Shown piece by piece: positions 1-13,600 of a stretch of DNA of 64,000 bases. The notes below the pieces were generated by a model. That model worked only from the letters and a program-made list of their open reading frames with translations. It did not search any database and was not told where the DNA came from. Within the stretch, counting starts at the first letter, position 1. The number at the start of each line of letters is the position of its first letter. The DNA lies in NCBI GenBank assembly GCA_024138025.1, contig JAMXBD010000065.1, positions 1,116,001-1,180,000 of the forward strand. The letters are read 5' to 3'. Both the position numbers and the translations under genes were made by a program. This stretch comes from Combretum micranthum. Taxonomy: Eukaryota; Streptophyta; Magnoliopsida; Myrtales; Combretaceae.

Positions 1-3000
1 AAATTCAACTACTAAACATATATCTTTAAATAATTGAAAATTCAAGTCACAAATACATATCCTTAAATAATTGAATAAGAAAGATAAAAGTATAACCCGA
101 TATACCATGCACACACAAATGATTTTAAAAAGTGAGGAAGAGAAGAGAAGAGAGACACATGAGAGAGAGATATTAAATGTCACTATAACTGTTACAAGAT
201 AAAAGGGAGAATAAAATAAACGAAGAGAGAGTGTAGGGAGAGAGTGACGATAACCATCGTTGTAAAGATGATAAAATAAGAATAAAAAATAAAATAAAAT
301 AAATTTTATGTTTTTTACACTATAATCTAAATTTGTTTAATAAATAGTATAGAAGATGCATGATCATTGATATTGTAAATCATAGTTCTAAGTTTTTCAT
401 GATAGATATAGCATGTTAGATGTTAAAAATGAAGTGAAACGAGTTGAAAATATGTTAAGTTACATATCTTGAAAGAATTGGAAAATTCAAGTAGCAAATG
501 TATATCCTTAAATAATTCAATAGGAAAGATAAAAATATAATTTAGTGCACCATGCACACACAAATGATTTTTAATAGTGAGGAAGAGGAGAGTGAAAGAG
601 GCATAGGAGAGAGAGGGATATTAATTGTTACTATAACTTCATAAGATAAAAGGGAAAATAAAATAAAGAAAGAGAAAGTGTAGGGAGAGAGTGACAATAA
701 CCATTATAAAAAAAAAATAAAATAACATAAAATAAGGTTTATATTTTTTTACACCATAATAAGAAGATTTTTTATATTTTTTTTACACCATAATAAGAAG
801 ATTTTTTATATTTTTTTTACACCATAATGAGAAGATTTTTTAATAAATAGTATAAAATATGCATAATCATTGATGTTGTAAATCATAGTCCTATGTTTGG
901 ATGATGAATATAGTATGTTAGATGTTGAAAAATGAAGTGAAATAAGTTGCAAAATATGTCAAGTTTTAAATGAAAAATTTAAGTACTAAACATATATCCC
1001 TAAAAAATTAAAAAATTAAAAAATTCAAGTACAGATGTATATGATTAAATAATCTAATAGGAAAGATAAAATTATAACCTACTATACCTTGCACACCCAA
1101 ATGATTTTTAATAGTGAGGAAGAGAAGAGAGAAAGAGATGGGGGAGAGAGGGGTATTAATTGTCACTATAACTGTCATAAGATAATAAGAGAAAATAAAA
1201 TAAAGAAAGAGAGATTGTAAAAAGAGAGTGACCGTAGCAATCATTGTTAAGGCCATAAAATAAGTATTAAAAAAAATAAACTAAAATAAGGTTTACATTT
1301 TTTTATACCATAATTAGAATTTATTTAATAAATAATATAGAAGATGCACAATCATTCATGTTGTAAATTATAGTTCTAAGTTTGTATGATGAATATAGCA
1401 TAAAAAATGAAGTGAAACGAATTGAAAAATATGTTAAGTTTCGAAGGAAAATTCAAGTACTAAACATACATCCTTAAATAATTGAAAAATTCAAGTAGCA
1501 AATGTATATCCTTAAATAATTCAGTAGAAAAGATAAAAGTATAACATAATGTACCATGTACACACAAATGATTTTTAATAGTGAGAAAGAGGAGAGTGAA
1601 AGTGACATAGGGGAGAGAGGGATATTAATTGTCACTATAACTGTTATGAAATAAGAAGGGAAAATAAAATAAAGAAAGAGAAAGTAGAGGAAGAGAATGA
1701 CGGTAGCCACCATTGTAAAGGCCATAAAGTAAGTATAAAAAATAAAATAAAATAAAATAAGGTTTATATTTTTTTATACCATAATTAAAATGTGCTTAAT
1801 AAATAGAATAGAAGATGCATAATCATTGATGTTGTAAATTATAGGTTTAAGTTTGTATGATGAATATAGCACAAAAAATGAAGTGAAATGAGTTGAAAAA
1901 TATGTTAAGTTTTCAATGGAAAATTCAAGTACTAAACATACGTCCTTACAGAATTGAAAAGTTCAAGTAGAAAATGTATACCCTTAAATAATTCAATAGA
2001 AAAGATAAAAGTATAACCTAATGTACCATGCATACACAGATAATTTTTAATAGTGAGGAAGAGGAAAGAGGAAGAGAGGCAAGAAAGAGAGAGATATTAA
2101 TTGTCAATATAACTATCATAAGATAAGAAGGGAAAATAAAATAAAGAAAAGGAATATAGGGACAGAGCGACAGAACCTATCATTGTAAAAGCCATAAAAT
2201 AAGAATAAAAAATAAAATAAAATAAGGTTGATTTTTTTTACATTATAATAAGAATTTGTTTAATTAATAATATAGAGATGCATAATCATTGATGTGGTAA
2301 ATCATAGTTCTATATTTGTATGATGAGTATAGCATGAAAAATGAAGAAACGAGTTGAAAAATATGTTAAGTTTCGAAGAGAAAATTCAACTACTAAACAT
2401 ATATCTTTAAATATTGAAAAAATCAAGTAGCATGCATATCTTAAATAATTGAATAGAAAGATAAAATATAACTTAATATACCATGCACACATGATGATTT
2501 TAAATAGAGGAAGAGGAGAGAGAAAGAGAGATACATGATAGAGGATATTAAATACTATAACTGTCAAAAGATAAAAAGAGAAAATGAAATAAAGAAAGAG
2601 AGAGTATAGGAAGAGTGACGGTAACCATTATTGTAAATGCCATAAAATAAGAATAAAATATAAAAGAAAATAAGATTGATATTTTTTTTACACCATAATT
2701 AGAAGTTTTTTTAATAAATAGTATAGAAAAGCTAATCATTAATGTTGTAAATGATCGTTCTAAGTTTGTATAATGAATATAGCAGATATATATTGAAAAA
2801 TGAAGTGAAATTAGTTGAAAAATATGTCAAGTTTTGAATGAAAAATTCGAGTACTGAACATATATCCTTAAAGAATTGAAAAATCAAGTAGCAGATGTAT
2901 ACGATTAAATAATCTAAAGAAAATATAAAATTATAACCCAGTACTTTGCACACACAAATGATTTTTAATAGTGAGGAAGATGAGAGAGAAAGAGAGATGG

Positions 3001-6000
3001 GGGAGGGAGATGTTAATTATCACTATAATTGTCATAAGATAAGAAGGGAAAATAAAATAAAGAAAGAGAGTGTAGGAAGAGAGTAACGGTAGCTACAATG
3101 ATAAAATAAGAATAAAAAATACAATAAAATAGTTTTATTTTTTTTATACTATAATGTGAATTTCTTTAAAAAATAGTATAGAAGATGCATGGACATTGAT
3201 ATTGTAAATCAAAGTTTGTATAATAAATATAGCATGTTGGATGTTGAAAAATAAAGTGAAACGGGTTGAAAAATATGTTAAGTTATATATCCTTAAAGAA
3301 TTGAAAAATTCAAGTAACAGATATCTAGTGCACCATGCTCACACAATTGATTTTTTAGCGCGAGAAGAGGAGATGAAGAGAAATAGGGGAGAGAGGATAT
3401 TAGTTGCCACTATAACTATTGTAAGATAAGAAGAGAAAATAAAATAAAAAAGAGAAAGTGTAGGGAGAGAATGACGGTAACCATCATTGTAAAGACCATA
3501 AAATAAAAAAAATAAATAAGGTTTATATTTTTTACACCATAATTAGAAGTTCTTTTAATAAATAGTATAGAATATGCATAATCATTGATGATGTAAATCA
3601 TAGTTCTAAGTTTGTATAATGAATATATATGTTAGAGGTTGAAAAATAAGTAAAATGAGTTGAAAAATATTTAATGTTTTGATTAAAAAATCAAGTACTA
3701 ACAGATATCCTTAAAGAATTGAAAAATTCAAGCAGCAGATGTACATGATTAAATAATCTAATAGGAAAGATAAAATTATAACTAGTGTACCTTACACACA
3801 AATGATTTTTAATAGTGAGGAATAGGAGAGAGAAAGAGAGATGAGGAAGAGAGGGATATTAATTATCACTATAACTGTCATAAAATAAGAAGGAAAATAA
3901 AATAAAGAAAGAGAGATTGTAGGGAGAGATTGACGGCAGCCATCATTGTAAATGCCATAAAATATGTATAATATAAAAAAAATAAATAAAATATTGTTTA
4001 TATTTTTTTACACCATAATTAGAATGTGCTTAATAAATAGTATAGAAGATGCATAATTATTGATGTTGTAAATTATAGGTTTAAGTTTGTATGATGAATA
4101 TAACATGAAAATGAAATGAAACGAGTTGAAAAATATGTTAAGTTTCCAATGGAAAATTCAAGTACTAAACACACGTCCTTAAAGAATTGAAAAGTTCAAG
4201 TAGAAAATGTATACTCTTAACTAATTCAATAGAAAAGATAAAAGTATAACGTAATGTACCATGTACACACAAATGATTTTTAATAGTGAGGAAGAGAAGA
4301 GTGAAAGTGACATAGGAGAAGAGGGATATTAATTGTCACTATAACTGTCATAAGATGAGAATTGAAAATAAAATAAAGAAAAAGAAAGTGTAGGGAGAGA
4401 GACGGTAGCCACCATTGTAAAAGCAATAAAATAAAATAAATTTATATTATTTTACACTATAATTGGAATTTGTTTAATAAATAGTATAGAATGCATAATC
4501 ATTGATATTGTAAGTTATAGTTCTAAGTTTGTATGATAAATATAGCATAAAAAATGAAGTGAAACAAGTTGAAAAAGTTTCGAAGGGAAAATTCAAGTAC
4601 TAAACATACGTCTTTAAATAATTGAAAAATTCAAGTAGCAAATGTATACCCTTAATAATTTAATAGAAAAGATAAAAGTATAACCTAATGTACCAAGCAC
4701 ACACAAATAATATTAAACAGTGAGGAAGAGAAAGGAGAAAGAGAGACAAGAGAGGGAGAGATATTAATTGTCAATATAACTATCATAAGATAAGAAGGGA
4801 AAATAAAATAAAGAAAAAGGAGAGTGTAGGGAGAGAGTGACGGTACATATAATTGTAAAGCCATAAAATAAGAATAAAATATAAAATAAAATAAGGTTGA
4901 TGTTTTTTTTACTCCATAATAAGAATTTGTTTAATTAATAATATAGAAGATGCATAATCATTGATGTGGTAAATCATAGTTCTATATTTGTATGATGAGT
5001 ATAGCATGAAAAATGAAGCGAAACGAGTTGAAAAATATGTTAAGTTTCGAAGAAAAAATTCAACTACTAAACATATATCTTTAAATAATTGAAAAAATCA
5101 AGTAGCGGATGCATATCCTTAAATAATTGAATAGGAGAGATGAAAGTATAACCTAATATACCATGCACACACAAATGATTTTAAATAGTGAGGAAGAGGA
5201 GAGAGAAAGAGAGACCAAGATAGAGGGATATTAAATGTTGCTATAAACTGTCACAAGATAAAAAGAGAAAATAAAATAAAGAAAGAGAGCATAGAAAGAG
5301 AATGACGGTAATCATCATTGTAAATACCATAGAATAGAATAAATATAAAATAAAATAAGGTTGATATTTTTTTACACCATAGTTAGAATTTGTTTAATTA
5401 ATAGTAAAATAGAAATATGTATAATCATTGATGTTGTGAATCATAGTTCTAAGTTTATTTGATGAATATAGCATGTTAGATGCTAAAAAAAAGTGAAACG
5501 ACTTGAAAAATATGTTAAGTTATATCCTTAAAAAATTGAAAAATTCAGTAGCAGATGACCAGATGTATATCCTTAAATAATTCAATAGGAAAGATAAAAG
5601 TATAATCTAGTGTACCTTGTACACACAAATGATTTTTATTAGTGAGGAAGATGAGAGAGAAAGAGAGACACGATAGAGGGATATTAAATGTCACTACAAC
5701 TGTCAAAAGATAAAAGGAGAAAATAAAATAAAGAAAGAGAGCGTATAAGGAGAGAGTGACGATAACCATCATTGTAAATGCCATAAAATAAGAATAAAAT
5801 ATAAAAGAAAATAAGGTTGATATTTTTTTACACCATAATTAGAAGTTTTTTTAATAAATAGTACAGAAGATGCATAATCATTAATATAGCATAATAGATA
5901 TTGAAAATGAAGTGAAATTAGTTGAAAAATATGTTGAGTTTTGAATGAAAAATTCGAGTACTAAACATATACCTTAAAGAATTGAAAAATCAAGTAGCGA

Positions 6001-9000
6001 ATGTATACGATTAAATAATCTAACAAAAATATAAAATTATAACCTAGTGTACTTGCACACACAAATGAATTTTAATAGTGAGGAAGATGAGAGAAAAGAG
6101 ATGGGGAGAGATGGATATTAATTATCACTATAGCTGTCATAAGATAAGAAGGGAAAATAAAATAAAGAAAGAGAGAGTATAGGAAGAGAGTGATGGTAGC
6201 CATCATTGTAAATATGATAAAATAAGAATAAAAAAATACAATAAAATAAGTTTTATCTTTTTTTTTTATACTATAATATGAATTTCTTTAAAAAATAGTA
6301 TAGAAGATGCATGAACATTGATATTGTAAAGTCATAGTTCTAAGTTTGTATAATAAATATAGCATGTTAGATGTTGAAAAATAAAGTGAAACTGGTTGAA
6401 AAATATGTTAAGTTATATATCCTTAAAGAATTGAAACATTCAAGTAGCAGATATCTAGTGCACCATGCTCACACAATTAATTTTTAATAGCGAGGAGAAA
6501 GAGTGAAAGAGACATGGGGAAGAGAGGTATATTAATTGTCACTATAACTATTATAAGATAAGAAGAGAAAATAAAATAAAAAAAGAGAGAAAATGTAGGG
6601 AGAGAATGACGGTAACCATCATTGTAAAACCATAAAATAAGAAAATAAAAAAGATTTATATTTTTTTTACACCAAATTAGAAGTTCTTTTAATAAATAGT
6701 ATAGAATATGCATAATCATTGATGTTGTAAATCATAGTTCTAAGTTTGTATAATGAATATAGTATGTTAGATGATGAAAAATGAAGTAAAATTAGTTGAA
6801 AAATATTTAAAGTTTTGAATGAATAATTCAAGTACCAAACATATGTCCTTAAAGAATTGAAAAATTTAAGTAGCAGAAGTATATGATTAAATAATCTAAT
6901 AGGAAAGATAAAATTATAACTTAGTATACCTTACACACACAAATGATTTTTAATAGTGAGGAATAGGAGAGAGAAAGAGAGATGAGGGAGAGAGGGATAT
7001 TAATTGTATAACTGTCATAAGATAAGAAGGGAAAATAAAATAAAGAAAGAGAGATTATAGAGAGAGATTGACGGTAGTCATCATTGTAAAGGCCATAAAA
7101 TATGTATAAAATATAAAATAAAATAAAATATTGTTTATATTTTTTTACACCATAATTAGAATGTGCTTAACAAATAGTATAGAAGATGTATAATCATTGA
7201 TGTTGTAAATTATAGGTTTAAGTTTGTATGATTAATATAACATGAAAAATGAAGTGAAACGAGTTGAAAAATATGTTAAGTTTCCAATGGAAAATTCAAG
7301 TACTAAACACACGTCCTAAGAATTGAAAAGTTCAAGTAGAAAATGTATACCCTTAAATAATTCAATAGAAAAAATAAAAGTATAACATAATGTATCATGT
7401 ACACACAAATGATTTTTAATAGTGAGGAAGAGGAGAGTGAAAGTGACAAAGGAGAGAGAGGGATATTAATTGTAACTATAACTGTTATAAGATAAGAAAG
7501 GAAAATAAAATAAAGAAAGAGAAAGTGTACGGAGAAGTGACGGTAACCATCATTGTAAAGACTATAAAAAAAAACAAAATAAAATGAAATAAGGTTTATA
7601 TTTTTTTTACACATAATTAGAAGTTTTTTTAATAAATAGTATAGAAGATGCATAATCACTGATGTTGTAAATCATAGTTCTAAATTTGTATGATGAATAT
7701 AGCATAAAAAATGAGGTGAAACGAATTGAAAAATATGATGAGTTTCAAGAGAAAATTGAACTGCTAAATTATGTCCTTAAAAAATTGAAAAATTTAAGTA
7801 GCTGATGCATATTCTTAAATAATTGAATAGGAAAATAAAGTATAACATAGTATACCATGCACCTAAATAATTTTAAACAGCAAGGAAAAGGAGACAGAAA
7901 GAGAGATACATGAGAGAGAGATATTAAATGTCACTATAATTGTCAAAAGATAAAATGAGAAAATAAAATAAAGAAAGAGAGAGTACAGGGAGAGAGTGAC
8001 GGTAACCATCATTGTAAAGATGATAAAATATGAATAAAAAATATCATAAAATAAGTTTTATACTTTTTTACACTATAATATGAAATTCTTTAGTAAAAAG
8101 TATAAAAGATGCATGATAATTATATTGTAAATAACAGTTTTAAGTTTGTATGATAAATATAACCTGTTTGATGTTAAAACTGAAGTGAAACGAATTGAAA
8201 AACATGTTAAGTTATATATCCTTAAAGAATTGAAAAATTCAAGTAGTAATGTATATCCTTAAATAATTCAATAGGATAGATAAAATCTAGTGTACATGCA
8301 CACAGAAATGATTTTTAATAGTGAGGAAGAGGAGAGTGATAGTGACATAGGGGAGAGTAGGATATTAATTGTGACTATAACTGTCATAAGATAAGTAGGG
8401 AAAATAAAATAAAGAAAGAGAAAGTATAGGAAGAGAGTGACCGTAATCATCATTGTAAATGCCATAAAATAAGAAAATAAAATAAGGTTTATATTTTCTT
8501 ACACCATAATTAGTAGTTTTTTATAATAAATAGTATATAATATGCATAATTATTGATGTTGTAAATCATAGTTCTGAGTTTGTTGAAAAATGAAGTGAAA
8601 TGAGTTGAAAAATACGAATGAAAAATTCTAGTACTAAACATAGATCCTTAAAAATTAAAAAATTCAAGTAACAGATGTATATCCTTAAATAATCTAGTAG
8701 GAAAGGTAAAATTATAACCTAATGTACTTTGTATACACAAATGATTTTTAATAGTGAGGAAGAGAAGAGAGAAAGAGAGATAGAGGAGAGAGGGATATTA
8801 ATTGTCATTATAACTGTCATAAGATAAGAAGAGAAAAATAAAATAAAGAAATGGAGATTGTATGGAGAGAGTGACGGTAACTATCAACGTAAATGCCATA
8901 AAATAAGAATAAAAAAAAATAAAATAAGGTTTATATTGTTTTACACCATAACTAGAATTTGTTTAATAAATATTTTAGAAGATGCATAATCATTAATGTT

Positions 9001-9480
9001 TTAAATTATAGTTCTAAGTTTGTATGATAAATATAGCATGTTAGATGTTGGAAAATTTAGTTAAACGAGTTGAAAAATAAGTTGATTTTCGAAATGAAAA
9101 TTCAAGTATTAAACATACATCCTTGAAGAATTGAAAAAGTAAATAGCATATGTATATCCTTAAATACTAAGCAAGAAAGACAAAAGTATAACTTTGTGTA
9201 CCATGTACACAAATAGTTTTTAATAGTGAAAATGAGGAGAGACAAGAGAGATGGGGAGAGATGGATGGTAGTTGTCATTATAATTTATAAGATAAGAAAA
9301 AAATAAAATAAAGAAAGAGAGAATGGGGGAAAGAGACAATAATCATCATTATAAACACCATAAAATAAGAGGAAAAAATAAAAAATAAAATAACGTATAT
9401 ATATTTTTATCATAATCAGAATTTGTTTAATAAATAATATAAATGATGTATAATCATTGCTAAAATCATTTTTACAATAA
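1..9480. repeat. ~455-bp AT-rich tandem satellite array, about 21 monomers
   Basis: The stretch is one tandem array. A landmark resembling 'gtgaggaagag' recurs at about 132, 577, 1114, 1581, 2053, 2506, 2971, 3358, 3815, 4286, 4720, 5188, 5642, 6079, 6490, 6957, 7422, 7881, 8321, 8754 and 9225, a mean spacing of 455 bp. Each monomer holds in order a doubled ~40-bp 'attcaagta...ccttaaataatt' subrepeat, a purine-rich stretch, a conserved 'gtgacggtaaccatcattg' box, an 'ataaaataa' run, a T-tract with 'acaccataat', and 'gatgcataatcattgatg'. The last monomer is the most degenerate. The window starts inside the array, so it continues leftwards. Short hydrophobic minus-strand frames recur because the repeat recurs. 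I infer no coding function. It could be pericentromeric or interstitial; sequence alone does not tell. Confidence 0.95.
741..845. repeat. Local ~34-bp triplication inside one satellite monomer
   Basis: Three consecutive copies of a unit made of 'atatttttttt', 'acaccataat' and 'agaagattttt' begin at about 741, 774 and 808. Other monomers carry one copy. The two extra copies largely explain why this monomer is the longest in the array (about 537 bp between landmarks). This is typical replication-slippage expansion. Confidence 0.85.
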
Positions 9481-9515
9481 AAAATAATGGATATTGGTTA
9501 TTGAGGAAAAAAAAG

Positions 9516-10446
9516 GATAAATTACAGAAAATTGACCGGTGTTTTCCTACATTTACGAATATTTACAAATAGGATCGTTAGTGCAGAATTATAATAGTAA
9601 CATGACATAAAAAAAAAAAAAACACATTGAGACTACTCTAACGAGATGAGTCACACGAGATTTTAAACAAAACGCCCCTTTCTCTGTCAACAAAAACCTA
9701 AAAAATGGAACAAGAAATTTGCAAAATGAAAGAAATCAAAGCTTTTGGAAAAAGAAGATGTAGATTTAAGATTTAAAAAAAAAAAGAGAATAAAAAACTC
9801 AAAACAGAGCTAATACGACCCTTTCATTGTGGGAAAAAAAAAAGCAAAAACTTGAAATTAACTTTATCTCTCAGCATTTCACATAGAACATGACATTATT
9901 TCATACGAAATGGGTCACACAATCAAAGGGGCATGAGACTTCGGGCCACTTGGTGCTTCGATGTCGTGCAATGAGGGGCTTCAATACTTGTTGTGGTCAC
10001 TAGAGATGGTGTGAGGTCGCTAGAGATTAAGAGTGGGTGTGCCCTTAAAGGAAACAAGTATTCTTTTCCTCTTATATCTCATGTTTGATTAAGATAATGG
10101 ATAAAGTTTTTGTGATTTAGATTACACTTTCATAATGCTCATAAAGTGCTCAATGACAAAAATTATCAAAATGAATCATGATCTTTCTTAGTGGTAAATA
10201 AAAAGTTGACATTGATTTGGGATTAAGGGTTTTTTTAATGGTAGATAATTATTTTGACAAGAAATAGGAAAAATGGGTCATTTTGTGGGATTTTAAGGCT
10301 ACACGTGATTGTCACATTCTGCACTAATAGTAGAGTTGGATGAAGCAAAACGGAGATGGACTTAGGTCAGTTGTTTGTTAAAAGAAATTACTTAAATCAC
10401 TTATTTGTAATGTGTGAAAATACGGGTCAGCTTTTTGTAATTTATC
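9516..10446. mobile_element. Long-inverted-repeat (Mutator-like, non-autonomous) element upstream of LIP1
   Basis: The left end 'gataaattacagaaaattga' matches the reverse complement of the right end, which reads 'gataaattacaaaaagctga'. Similarity continues inward: 'ttagtgcagaat' near 9570-9581 is matched by the reverse complement of the right arm near 10316-10330. Terminal inverted repeats are therefore of the order of 100-200 bp. The flanks are A-runs on both sides (eight A's left, fourteen right), compatible with but not proof of a 9-bp target duplication. I see no transposase. Long inverted repeats and this size suggest a non-autonomous Mutator-like element, which is inference. It ends 193 bp before the LIP1 start codon, so it probably supplies most of the upstream promoter region. 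Confidence 0.7.
10301..10308. promoter_or_regulatory. G-box/ABRE-like ACACGTGA inside the LIP1-proximal transposon
   Basis: ACACGTGA contains the CACGTG core bound by plant bZIP and bHLH factors. It lies about 340 bp upstream of the LIP1 start codon, inside the right arm of the long-inverted-repeat element. The corresponding left arm reads 'aacatgaca' at this point, so the core is specific to the right arm. Function is inferred from motif and position only. Confidence 0.35.
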
Positions 10447-10639
10447 AAAAAAAAAAAAAAACACCCCTATTTCGAAACGAAAACTTTAACCCCAGGCCGC
10501 AGCAATGTAAGCCAACCGTCCACCAACCACCATCCACCAAACAACCTCGGATAGAGAGAGGAGACGGATATAGAGAAGGGGAGACAGTTATATCATCGAG
10601 AAAGAAGAAGTAAGAAATCGACAAAACATAGCTCAAACA
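10447..10639 (+). promoter_or_regulatory. Likely core promoter / 5' leader of LIP1 with a minimal AUG-stop uORF
   Basis: This 193-bp stretch between the transposon end and the LIP1 start codon begins with a run of A and then rises in GC content. At 10505-10510 it contains ATGTAA, a start codon followed directly by a stop. If transcribed, this is a minimal upstream ORF. I see no other upstream ATG before 10640. The transcription start cannot be placed from sequence. Confidence 0.4.
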
Positions 10640-13600
10640 ATGCAATCACGAATCAAGCAAATAACCCCAATTTTCCTCCGTTCAAATCACCTCAATCTCA
10701 TCTCCCCTTTCTCCTCCACACCCAACCCTCCAACCCCAACCCCAACCTCTCCTTCTCCATCCCAAACCTTAGCTTCCCTCCGAGCTCGACTTGCGGAAGA
10801 ATCCCCAACTCTCTCCGACTTCATCGGGCTCCAATCCAGCAATTCTTACTCCGTTGAGGTGGGTACGAAGAAGAAGCCCCTGCCCAAGCCGAAATGGATG
10901 AAGGAATCGATCCCTGGTGGCGAGAAGTACGTTCAAATTAAGAAGAAATTGAGGGAATTAAAGTTGCACACGGTTTGTGAGGAAGCTAAGTGCCCTAATT
11001 TGGGTGAGTGTTGGTCCGGTGGCGAGACGGGGACTGCTACGGCTACGATTATGATATTGGGTGATACTTGTACTCGTGGGTGTAGGTAAAGTCTTGATCT
11101 TTGTGTGGAAAGTTAGGGATTTTGGGGTTAGTGTATTTGAATGATTTATTATTTGGATAAAGATTGCTTGGTACGCTAGATACGAATAATTATTTGATAA
11201 AATTTATTTTTCAATACATTGATTGCTCAATTCATTTGACGAATGAATGCACTGTGATTTGCATATAATTAAGTGCCCACGGCACTCGGGAGCGAAATCT
11301 ACATTTGGAGGCAAAGTTTTTTATTTTTACGTGGAAATGCTAAGCGTGTTTGTTGATTGATTTGTTTGCTCACTTTAATGAAAACGGAATTGATCGAGTT
11401 GGCTATCACTGGAACTATAGTGGGTTGATGAAGCTGCAGCTTTTACTAATTATGCTTGTAGACAACTTGCGTGAAGGAAGAGCTGAATTCTAGTCTCCAT
11501 GACATGATTAAGTTATTAGCTTCCACTGTAGTTTCATATGACAATGCTTTAACCCTGAACACAAGGAAGGTGCGGAATATAGATATAATCGTTCCAGATT
11601 AAGCCTTTGGATAATTTCATATGCTAAGCTGAGAACTGAATTTATATTTCGATCCTGTCAGTTAGCTCCATTTTAGTTCTGCATGATGTTCCTTAACAAA
11701 TCTCTTATTATCAGCCCTCACATGAAGGATTTATTGGTGCAAAGTGAAAATTTAATGCTTTTGACTATTAGAGTTGTTTCTGTATTTGATGAGTTTTATA
11801 TGGAATGACACCCGATTAAGGATTTAGATAACTTCACATGCTAGTGTGGAGAACTGAATCTAAATCTTTGCATCTCATAAGCTTCATTTTATAGTTACAA
11901 TAGACGTAATTAGGAAATGTCTTGGCTCACAAGCTATGTTTAACGGTACATTGGTCTTGTAGGGCAATGTGAGACTGAGTTGAGCCATATCGTTCTACTT
12001 ATCCAAAAACTATGTTTATGAATGGATGAAAATTCAATGCTTATGATCATAAGACAAATTCATTGTTGATAAACTGTACATTCAACTGGATGTTTTTCTT
12101 CCTTGCATTTCCTTTGCTGAATGCTTTCCTACATTGATTATTCTAAACTCAGGTTCTGCAATGTGAAAACTTCACGAACTCCCCCACCGCCTGACCCAAA
12201 TGAGCCTTCTAATGTGGCTGAGGCAATTGCTTCATGGGGCTTGGATTATGTGGTGATTACCAGTGTGGACCGGGATGATTTGCCTGATCAAGGGAGTGGC
12301 CATTTTGCAGAGACAGTGCAGAAGTTGAAGATTCTCAAACCAGAGATGTTGATAGAAGCCTTGGGTATTGAACAGTACTGTAACTGTCTTGTAGTGTTTT
12401 CAGTCAATTTCCTGCTAGTATTTTTGGGAGGGGACTTCTTGATATGTATTATAAAAATAGAAATTGCTTGTCATGGTGCTGCTTTTTGGAAAAGGTTAAC
12501 TTCTTAAAAAAGGCACTAGGTTGAATTATTAGTTTGGGATTGCAACTGTATTGGTTTGCTTTTAGAAATAGATACTATTGCTTTATTGCCATGCTTCAAT
12601 CATATCTTGGCTGCAGAGGTCACTGTGAAGCCTTGGGACAGAGCAGCAGATGACTTCCTCATAATTTTTTATTTATCCAGAAGAGAAAAGAATTATTATT
12701 ATTATTATTATTAATGAGTTTGCCGGTCACGATCAAATGATATTTCTCTGCCATTTCTTTTTGGGCTGGGCTGAAGGAATGGTTGTGGGCAGTGGACGGT
12801 TACTCTTTTGCTGTCTTCAAGCTCTATGAATGATCTCATACTTCTTAAAGCTTGCAGGAATTGTTGAAATGCTTTTTTTATTTTTATTTAATTATTATTT
12901 TTTTCATGTCTTCAACTTCGTGGCTCTGTTGAAAGTGGAGCTTTGCAGCTTTATTTACTTGTTTAAGTACTTTCACCTTTCAGCAGTTATGTTTTTCCTC
13001 ATTTTTTGGTTTCCCTGCTTTGATGGTGCAGTACCAGATTTTCGTGGAGATGCTAGCTCTGTGGAGAAAGTTGCAAAATCAGGATTAGATGTTTTTGCAC
13101 ACAACATTGAGACAGTTGAGGAGCTTCAGAGTTCAGTACGTGATCGCCGAGCTAATTTTAAACAATCTCTAGATGTTCTGATGATGGCAAAAGCGTATGC
13201 ACCTGCTGGAACTCTTACTAAGACATCAATAATGTTGGGTTGTGGTGAAACACCTGAGCAAGTTGTGAAAACTATGGAGAAAGTGAGGGCGGCAGGTGTT
13301 GATGTGATGACATTTGGTCAGTATATGAGGCCATCGAAGCGTCATATGCCCGTCTCTGAGTATATTACTCCAGAGGCTTTCAATAAGTATCAAACTCTTG
13401 GCATGGAGATGGTATGCTAAGTTTCTTCATTTCTCAATGATTTTGATAACTAGATTCTACTTTCTACTTCCATTCCTTGAAAAGTAGTTGTCATATCCAT
13501 TTCTTCTAATGCCTGGCCCTTTAGTGCACAATCATTTGGATGGTCTTGGACATGATCATTACTAAAAGACAGAGTGAACCATCTCACCTTGTTTGGATTT

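Noticed and set aside
1008..8465. Recurrent hydrophobic minus-strand reading frames of 60-118 codons
   Set aside because: They repeat with the satellite period, are broken differently in each monomer, and reflect T-rich low-complexity sequence. No start context, family or conserved product.
1..9480. CRISPR-like array
   Set aside because: The repeats are ~455 bp, contiguous and diverged, in a plant nuclear context; there are no short identical repeats with unique spacers.
12365..13031. LIP1 exon 2 and exon 3 frames that read through the intron
   Set aside because: The open read-through is chance. Use of GT at 12365 and AG at 13031 restores the conserved EAL-VPDFRG junction.
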